From Limnephilus marmoratus (lineage: Eukaryota > Arthropoda > Insecta > Trichoptera > Limnephilidae): DNA of 64,000 nucleotides. Under the pieces are notes generated by a model, which worked only from the letters and a program-made list of their open reading frames with translations, had not been told where the DNA came from and did no database searches. The stretch's first letter is position 1. Each line of letters starts with the position of its first letter. Location: NCBI GenBank assembly GCA_917880885.1, contig OU862908.1:12077501-12141500 (forward strand), written 5' to 3'. The translations under genes and the position numbers were made by a program. This document shows, piece by piece, positions 56,706 through 64,000 of the stretch.

Positions 56706-58852
56706 AAATAACAAAATGTCAGTGATTTAAAAGCCCTAATCTGTAACTGCGTACATGTTAAACATAAATGAGGTCACGGCAGTACATTAGTACAAAGTGC
56801 CTTAATTCCGACGCAGTGATATACAGTATGCAATACGCAGGTGTCGCTCCTCCGCGTAATGAACGACATTTGTCTAGGGCTGGGCCAGCACGGGGCGTCG
56901 CGGCGCAGCTCGGCGTCTCGGCGGCGAACGAATGAAATTTAAATTTGACGCACGCGGCATCTTGAGCCATTGAGCAAAGTGAATTAAACCGTTACGGATA
57001 AAGTAATGTTTACCGGGATGAAAAATAAACACCGAAGGATCCTGCACAAGGAGGAGGAAAAAGATCACGGGATTTATAATCGAGAATTCAAAGAGATTTA
57101 CGGAGCTTTTTCCTGCAAAATATGATGGTTATGTTTCGTATGAACGTTTCAAAAACTGGCATAGAATTTTAACGAAAGTTTTTTTTCATGTTTTCTCATG
57201 TGTGGGCGGAGGGTAAAGAGAAAACAGATGAAGGTCCAAAGAATTCAACTAATAAGATCAGGTCACTAAAATATCGATATATAGCAGTAGTGTGATGGTA
57301 ATAACCTTTCCTTTGTTCATTCACAGTAAGACGGATATATTTAAAAAATATATTTAATTAATTAAGGTTTTATCTGTCTATTGTTGGACATACGTGTAAG
57401 CTATTTAAAGTTTATTCCAATTTGTTAAGTCTTTCGCCGTAGTTGTAAGTTTAATCTTATTATTTTTCTCAAAGACCTCATTGTTTTTTTTTTGGTCTCA
57501 TTGTTGCCAGCTATCTTTAGCATTACTGTCCACTGTTGCTTCTTGCATTCGCACAACATCTTAGTTACGCTTTCAGCCGAATCTCCAATATTCGATTTAT
57601 CTACCAGGAACTTGCTGGTCAAATGGTTATAATAAAAAGCCATAATATCTACTTCTCTTTATGGATCTTGGAGGAACCTGCAATTTAAGTTTTGAGAAAA
57701 CCCAAGCTTAAGTACGAGGGGATGAATTGGTTTAAAATGCGGACGAAGTAAAACTCTAATGTATTTTAGAGAAGTTAAATTATATCGAATTGCAACAAAT
57801 TTTAAAATCAAATATTTAGCATACCATTCATCAATCGTCTACTTTCATCTAGAACCTTCACTATGGTTTTCTGTAGAATCAGAAATTTGTGAAGTTGTGG
57901 AATTGAAGCTATATATCTAATCATGTTAATAATTATTGAGACGTGCTTCATGTGAACATCAAGAAAAATAGTAAAGGAAAAAGTGTTTGTATATAAATAC
58001 CTTCACGTTAATAAATCACAATTTATAGAGAGAGTTGTTAAAAAAGACTTTGTTTAACTATAAAAAAATATGGCTCTCCTCTTCGAAAGATAGCGATATA
58101 ATGAACTCGAATATTAGCTGACGGGGCGAGTTTCGGAGAATTAATAAAAAAACAAGCATTAATTAGGATTATCTTTTTAACACTTCGTAAGCAAACACGC
58201 GAAATTGTCCGTCCATCCCGGTAAATACATTAATGCGACCCTCGCACGTGCAAGTCCGGGTGGCAGGAAGGCGGATGGGGTTGGTACCCACCCGATAGGG
58301 GTGAGGGGAGGGTTCGGGATCCTTCAGACCGTTAACATATCGGGTCCATGGATTATTTTATGACGAACGAGTCTTTTGGGTATAATCGGGAATTACACAG
58401 GTAATGCCCGTAAACAGCAGATCGATACCATGCGACCGCACGGACCCGCGGACAGGGGAAATTCAAGGACGAAATATTCTAAAATAGAATAAATACACAT
58501 ACTACGATCTACAGTAGGAAATAACACAAGGGACTAGGCTAAGCCCTCACTTACAATCACGGGTGTTGCTCAGCTATTCGGCAAGTAGATTTTTAAGTAA
58601 GAGGTCAAAAGAAAAACTTTATTATAATAACAAACAACGATTTTACGAAAATAATTTTTTTGTCTGGAATTTGCAGTTCAACAAAACTATTTCCAACTCC
58701 CAATGTATTTTCAATAATAAACTATAGGTATACCTATTTTAATGATGTGAATTTAACTATCAGACAGGACCAAATATATTTAAACATAAGATATGTGCCA
58801 TCGGCAGTTTTTACTGGGTGGGACTGTGCTTCCTGGTGTCGCCGATATTGTT
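56706..58852. other. No gene; two CpG-rich patches
   Basis: 56865-56955 (GGGGCGTCGCGGCGCAGCTC) and 58235-58330 are CpG-rich. The first is open on the minus strand for short stretches. A minus-strand lysine-rich frame at 57425-57643 is not recognised. Confidence 0.35.
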
Positions 58853-58982
58853 AACCAATACTACTGCACACCTTCAAAAAATCAACTAAATGAATAAATT
58901 CTTTCCGTATTCAAACTATATTTTTAACAAATACTACTGTACACCTTCAAAAAAATCAACTAAATTCCGCATTCAAACTAGG
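58853..58982. repeat. Two-copy tandem repeat, period 73 bp
   Basis: AATACTACTGCACACCTTCA near 58857 recurs as AATACTACTGTACACCTTCA near 58929, each followed by AATCAACTAAAT and ATTCAAACTA. The second copy lacks a 12-14 bp piece. Confidence 0.8.
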
Positions 58983-61650
58983 ACCATCAAACCGTAGTCC
59001 GCCGACAGTCGGGCGGTCATCATAACATATCTCTTATATTACATTATCTTGGGACAGGACTTTTGGTAAAACTATTTATTCCATATGCTTCGTTCTAAAT
59101 AATAGCCACAGAAGCAAAATAACTGTTTAAAATATGTATGCCAAGGCCCGATTGTGATTGACCAGATGAAATAACACTTTAATAGCACTGACTGTTTTTT
59201 AGATGCATCCCTTGTATTCGTGCGGGTTTTTTTTTTCTGTAGACAAAACAATGAATACCGGTATAAAATTACCCGGGGACGAGAGCCGAGAGGTGTTTTC
59301 AATCAGGTCCGTGTGTCCACCCGTTCTCCGCTCTGCGGGCGGCTCTATATGGGTTTATCAATCAATTTTATGGGTGTAAAGTACGGCGGGGCGCTACCTA
59401 ATGGGATATCAATACAGCGTCCCAGTCAGGGATGCCGGGGGTGAGAGGGAGAAACGACACGGACACATCTGCGTGAGAAACTTAGGTGCGGGCGTTTAAC
59501 TTCCCTTGCGAAAATCTCTTAGAGCGGACAAGTTCGGTCGTGAACGTAAGTTGGGGCCCTTAACTTTAGTACGTGAACACGAGTTTGAGGTTTTAGGTTT
59601 TAATTTCGAAGAGACATATCACCAAATAGTTAACTAACCGATCTGCATCTTGAGATATTAACATCGAAAATTAACCACACGCAAAATGAGATCTCGTGTG
59701 GAATGCAAATAACAATAAAAAGCAAAAAAAATGCAAATAATAACAAAATGCAAAAAAAAACATCATATGTGCAGTTCACACGAGGTAGAAGTGAAACCTT
59801 TAGAAAAGTAAACTTCGAGAGAATGAGACCAATGCAGACTATCAGGAGTAGGATAATGGTAGGGTTTATTATAAGTTGTTACCAAGTTTAAAAATTATTT
59901 TATATTTCTACGAAGCACCACACAAAGAGGGGGCCGAAAGGCTACGAAGCACTGCAAAAAGAGGACACTGATTAGTCTACCTTATTCTCTCGCAGGCTAA
60001 ATCCTACAGACGTTTGTGTTTGTCTCTTTTTAGTGTCCCTTGTTTCCGTTTCATCGAGTTTCAAATCACGACGGTGCTAAAGAAGTTTTACTTCAAAATG
60101 ATAAGAATGAAAAATTACTAATTAAGGTTTTTTTATAATTTCAAACTGATAAACTTGCATTATTTTTTTAAGCTTTATCAGGTGGAAAATGAGAATCAGC
60201 ACGCTTTAAAGAAAGCTAAGAGCACGGTAATTGAACTTTTTAAAACTATAATTTAATTTAGCAATAATTACTAAGATCTGGACTACGGAAATTTACGTAC
60301 TGGTGCATTGATGTAAAGTGTGAAAGATACAAACATACAAGTAAAAGGGCTTCAAGAAAATCCTTTGATACTTTGGTGGAATTCGATTAGTTACATGATA
60401 TCGTGCCTTTACCCCATACGACAAAAAAAGATATTAGACTGTTTGCTCTCAACAATAATCGCAATAAAATTATTATGCTGAAAGTTAAAAAAAGTCAATG
60501 CTTTATGTAAAAGATTTAACAAAAGATTGATGATTGAACCCCCGCAGCTTTCAAAGGTATGATAATACCATATTTTCCATCTCAAAGTATTCGAAAAGAA
60601 GCAAAGTAATTTTATGACGAGAAAGAAATAAAATTTAACAGGAAAACATGTCAGATTTTTTTATTAAAAAAAAAACTTTATCAAATTTGGTTTTCTATTT
60701 GCTTCAACTGTGTTATTATTTTCTTTTGTCCGCTATTGTTTTCTTCGGTTTGCATTTTTATAACAGGAAAATTAGTTTAACCCGTGCACAAAGCAAACAA
60801 TAAAATCTGCAAATCAGATTAAAAGTCTCGTGGCCGAAGAAAACCGGTGACGTAAATGGAGGGACAGTTTTTTTTAAATGGCAATGGAGAATGAATTCAA
60901 TTAGGCAAATTCCTGAGTGGCGAGAATAGAAAAGTTCGGCGGGGACTAAGTTCTGGAGGATACATTATGAGATTTCCACCTCGGGGGAGAGGGCGCGGAG
61001 GGGGACGCGGGCGGCCAAAAAACCCACCAGAAAACACGGCGCGCAGTCAAAAACACCAAACAACAAAATAAACAAAGCGAAGTTACGAGGGTTACGTTGA
61101 TATAAAAATATGTGCAACAAACATGGACGACTCATTTTACCTTGTACGTGCATAAAGTGTTCACATTATATGCAACACAAAATGTTACCAACAACGCAAA
61201 TCTTTATAAAATATTATACATTAAGAAGATTGTCCTGGTGTAGGTTTGTGGCTTTGTTTTTTAAACAAATCAAAAAGTTTTTTTAAACCATCCCCAACCC
61301 CTCTCTCTAAACGTAAATCAGAAATATGATACTTCTGACGTACACTTGACGTCCAAATAGGAGGAAAATTATTGTCTATTTCTGATTTCTAAAAATATTG
61401 TGTAAAGACTTAAAGAAATACAATGGTCATAAGATTGTCAAAAAATTCAAAAGATCTCAGGATTGCCAGGGGCGTGCTTTTTAATTGAGATTTTTCATTA
61501 ATTTAACTCAATTTCTGTACAGAGCGCTCTTGGAAACCCTTGTAAATGAAAATTTCGGAAACATGAAATAAGATGGTTATTTTCGAAGCAAACCTCATTA
61601 AATAAACCACTTTTCCAACATAACCTATCGTAACATCACCCATTATTTGA
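58983..61650. other. No secure gene; minor repeats
   Basis: A short tandem CTACGAAGCAC unit occurs at 59908 and 59942. GTGCTAAAGAAGTTTTACTT at 60074 matches 50520. CpG-rich DNA lies at 59245-59450 and 60975-61045. Frames here have no recognisable domains. Confidence 0.4.
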
Positions 61651-61957
61651 CTACAATTACAATTTTTTTATTTAATTAAATGAAGACAATATTGGCGAAA
61701 CCCAATCGAAAATCTAGAAACAGAAAAATCAGAAAAATATTTTTGCACCTCTGAGACTCGAACCCAGGACCTTCGGACCGTTAAAAATGACCGTATTGGA
61801 CAGGTACACCCTAGCACAGCGGCCGGAAAACCGAAGGTCCTGAAGGCGCCAAAATCTTTTTCTGATTTTTCTGTTCCCAGATTTCTGATTGGGTTTCGCT
61901 GATATCGTCTTCATTTAATTAAATATTACATTTTGAGGTTTTATTCATAAAGTTAAA
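61651..61957. mobile_element. Foldback element with tRNA-like core (family F), copy 2
   Basis: The arms TTTAATTAAATGAAGACAAT..GCGAAACCCAATCGAAAA and their complement ending at 61920 enclose two tRNA-like pieces facing each other. On the left, inverted, is CCGAAGGTCCTGGGTTCGAG (anticodon 3' stem, variable region and B-box). On the right, forward, is GTTAAAAATGACCGTATTGG, a worn A-box region CCTAGCACAGCGGCCGG and CCGAAGGTCCTGAAGG. The right half continues to ATTACATTTTGAGGTTTTAT outside the arm, as in copy 3. The head-to-head arrangement is the same as in copy 1, with more core retained. Confidence 0.75.
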
Positions 61958-62011
61958 AATAAAAATAAATATTCATCCTAGACTTGTAGAAAAGTCAATA
62001 GGTGTCGCGTA

Positions 62012-62505
62012 TTTTTTTTTACATTAACTCCACATATGAGACCCTGAGGAAAATGATTTCCCTCAGGGCCTATGTCATCTGGGATGCTGTGTGGAGGGTC
62101 TTTTTGAGGAGAGGAAGGAATGAACATTGGTCTTGAAGAGACCCATGTTGTAGGAAGGAGGAAACACAGAGGCCGGCAAATCATTCCACAGCCGAGCTGT
62201 TGAACACAAGAACGAGTCGAAGAAACGACCCGTTCTCATGTGAAAAATGTCAACCGTGTACAAATGTTGGGCACGCGTTAGGCGTGTTTCCCGACTATGC
62301 ACCGGTGCCGAAGGGATCAATGATGCTATTTCCTCGGAGCATCTTCCATTGTAATACCGGTAGACCAAGAATAGCATTCCCACCCGACGCCTATGCTCTA
62401 AAGATTGCAGTCCGTCTGTTAAGATGGGAGAATCTATTAAACGGACCGCCCGTTTCTGCAGAGAGTCAAGGGTATTTTTCAGGTATTTTGGAGTTCCAGA
62501 CCAGA
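62012..62505 (-). pseudogene. LINE family A ORF2 C-terminus, copy at 62 kb
   Basis: The minus-strand frame to 62075 encodes KNTLDSLQKRAVRLIDSPI, LEHRRRVGMLFLVYRYYNGR, HSRETRLTRAQHLYTVDIF, RTGRFFDSFLCSTARLWNDL and NMGLFKTNVHSFLSSKRPS. Compared with the 41 kb copy only a handful of residues differ, so both stem from one recently active source. No catalytic domain is present. The 3' end has the ACCCTGAGGAAAATGATTTC hairpin, GTTAATGT and a poly-A (T-run at 62013-62021). The frame's first residues (to about 62533) are flanking DNA. Confidence 0.85.
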
Positions 62506-62655
62506 TAAATAAAATGGATAAAAATTTATCCAAACACTATCTAGATAGCATTTAGTTCGGGTTTGAATCTTGCAATCATACATAAAGATAGCAGCCAATA
62601 AAATAGGCGTTAAGGAAAATAAAGATAATGTTGGTGGTTCTTAGTCGATGATACA

Positions 62656-62860
62656 GTTAAAAATGACCAAATTGGATAGGGATACCTTAGCGCAGTTGGT
62701 AACGCAGCGGCTTGGAAAGCCGAAGGTCCTGGGTTCGAGTCCCAGGGGACCAAAATCTTTTTCTGATTTTTCTGTTTCCAGATTTTCGATTGGGTTTCGC
62801 TAATATTGTCTTCATTTAATTATATATTACAATTCGAGGTTTTACTCATAAAGTTAAAAT
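62656..62860 (+). mobile_element. Family F unit with the best-preserved tRNA-like core
   Basis: GTTAAAAATGACCAAATTGG leads into the tRNA-like 62680-62752, then AAAATCTTTTTCTGATTTTT, CTGTTTCCAGATTTTCGATT, GGGTTTCGCTAATATTGTCT, TCATTTAATTA and GAGGTTTTACTCATAAAGTT. It has only one arm, so it is either a monomeric SINE-like unit or a foldback copy that has lost its left half. Confidence 0.75.
62680..62752 (+). ncRNA. tRNA-like sequence (probably not a functional tRNA)
   Basis: A-box TTAGCGCAGTTGGTAAC, a 4-bp anticodon stem CGGC/GCCG around TTGGAAA (apparent anticodon GGA), and a perfect T-arm CTGGG-TTCGAGT-CCCAG containing the B-box GGTTCGAGTCC. The acceptor stem GGATACC/GGGGACC has mismatches, and the D-arm is a base or more short. 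A serine tRNA (anticodon GGA) should have a long variable arm, which is absent. I therefore read it as a pol III promoter-bearing, tRNA-derived head rather than a gene for protein synthesis. Confidence 0.6.
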
Positions 62861-63551
62861 TATTATTATTTTTATTATTTGTTTAAATGTAACTTGGTGA
62901 AAGAATGTTGACGATTTCAATGTACGGCAGCTATAATTCCAACAATTTTGATTATACGTTTAAATGTAACTCGAATGGCGAAAGAATGTAGGCGATTTCA
63001 ATGTAAGACAATGACTTGCCCATTGCAGGCAGGAGGTTTGTTTGCTAAGCAGTACGGAGTACTGGCCCTTGCGAGACACAAGAACCTAATCTTTACGGAT
63101 CGGAGAAGAAGCAAGTTTCCTGGAAAACAAACCACTAAGTCAGAAATTGGGAAATGCACGACTCATTCCGCAGGAATACCTGAGATATTTCTCCAATGAG
63201 CCGCTTTATCTCACGTGTTGAGTTGTGTTGTGTGAGTGTGAGGATTGGACTGTGAGCGTGTACGCGTTGGGGGGCGGCCGAGGATTAAACTCAAGTCAAC
63301 GAGGTCATGAGACGGCAAGTATCTTGGAAAAGGGTAGAAATGCTTTTTAAATACCGTACCACACGTGGAGCAAACGTTTTCATGATTGCAAGGAGTACGG
63401 TTTCAAAAGGGCGATGCCTTCTATTAAATTTTATAAAAATTGTTTATTATTTTAGTCAATTGGCGCCAAAGACATTTCATGTGACGGTTTTGTAATCAAA
63501 AGTTAAATTCATTGTAAATGTAATAATTTTTAACATCTTAAAAAAAATATG
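62861..63551. other. Nothing recognised
   Basis: ATTT/ATTATT-rich, then a duplicated CGTTTAAATGTAACT..AAAGAATGTWGRCGATTTCA block (62880-62920 and 62957-63003). Frames are short. Confidence 0.4.
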
Positions 63552-64000
63552 GAGCTAATAAAAAACTGTCAAAAGAATCTAAGCTAGCAGTCCACAATAG
63601 AGTCCTGGTACCTACCCTGATGTATGGCAGTGAGGCATGGAACTGGCAGAGCAACGATGAAAGTAAACTGAATGCTGTTGAAATGAGATCCCTGAGACGT
63701 ATGTGTGGTAAAACAATGTATGATCGTGTGAGAAATGTAAATATCCGCAAAGAATGTATGGCTGATGGCATAATGAGTAAGAAAGTAGTGTAAGAAGGAT
63801 ATACGACGCGAATGTGAATGGTAGAAGAAGTCGAGGACGCCCGAGGAAGACATGGCACGATCAAGTGAATCAGATACTTGAGTCGGGCCATGTCAAAAGT
63901 CAGAATAATAGAAGAGTATGTATGAGACGATGTATGAATGTGAGTGAGGCAAAGAGTGTATGCCAAGACCGAGTTGTTTGGCGGTCCGTCCTCTCTGTCT
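63552..64000 (+). pseudogene. LINE reverse-transcriptase C-terminus, cut by the window edge
   Basis: One frame encodes KLSKESKLAVHNRVLVPTLM, YGSEAWNWQSNDESKLNAVE, MRSLRRMCGKTMYDRVRN and IRKECM, ending at a TAA at about 63791-63793. A downstream frame then gives RRIYDANVNGRRSRGRPRKT, WHDQVNQILESGHVKSQNNR and a block rich in C-M-x-V-S-E-A. L-M-Y-G-S-E-x-W, N-A-V-E-M-R-x-L-R-x-M-C-G and G-R-P-R-K-x-W are the closing motifs of a large group of insect LINE reverse transcriptases. Relatives have a W-F-G-H-x-x-R-M block between the two parts. It is missing here, so an internal deletion has removed it. The copy is 5' truncated and its 3' end lies beyond 64000. Confidence 0.8.

Noticed and set aside
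1..64000. CRISPR array, bacterial operon, prophage, rRNA unit or LTR retrotransposon
   Set aside because: No evenly spaced short repeats with unique spacers, no dense collinear genes with ribosome-binding sites, no rRNA-like block, and no pair of long direct repeats with gag-pol signatures was seen.

Overview
This window looks like intergenic or intronic DNA from an arthropod, most likely an insect. It is AT-rich with scattered CpG-rich patches, open frames are short and stop-riddled, and almost every recognisable coding stretch belongs to a transposable element. I found no complete host protein-coding gene, no rRNA, no credible functional tRNA, no CRISPR array and no bacterial operon. The insect assignment rests on the element mix: Jockey-like LINE tails, Tc1/mariner, PIF/Harbinger, Helitron-like DNA, tRNA-derived SINEs and many foldback MITEs. 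I cannot fix the order.

Layout. 0-13 kb holds a foldback element with arms of about 240 bp (83-1120), an interspersed repeat at 2310-2611, a LINE 3' end at 2730-3089, a LINE reverse-transcriptase tail at 5481-5777, a MITE with a SINE inside it (6227-6607), back-to-back LINE tails (7227-8065) and a Helitron-type fragment. 13-25 kb is dominated by a mariner-like element with both inverted repeats and TA target duplications (13904-15231) but a broken transposase. Next come a duplicated interspersed repeat, a Jockey-like LINE tail, a MITE and nested inverted repeats near 23.7-24.2 kb. 24.8-25.5 kb is a Helitron-like insertion. 26527-27278 is a PIF/Harbinger-type element with perfect 51-bp terminal repeats, a TAA duplication and remnants of both of its genes. 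29-45 kb has more LINE tails, SINE and MITE copies, local tandem duplications, a possible 5' exon with a GTGAGT donor (30.7-30.86 kb), and two LINE copies of different families meeting at 43653/43654. 45-64 kb contains a tRNA-like foldback family (49.3, 61.7 and 62.7 kb), a CCGAGA-rich foldback element (53.8-54.3 kb), further LINE tails and a LINE reverse-transcriptase C-terminus running off the right edge.

There is no gene network to describe. The logic is that of layered transposon insertions: 5'-truncated LINEs, SINEs and MITEs that depend on enzymes made elsewhere, and autonomous-element relics disabled by stops, frameshifts and deletions. The signals most worth following are the foldback family with a tRNA-like core, the Harbinger relic with two convergent gene fragments, the conserved hairpins near LINE 3' ends, and four hairpins followed by GAAAC that recall a ribozyme core.
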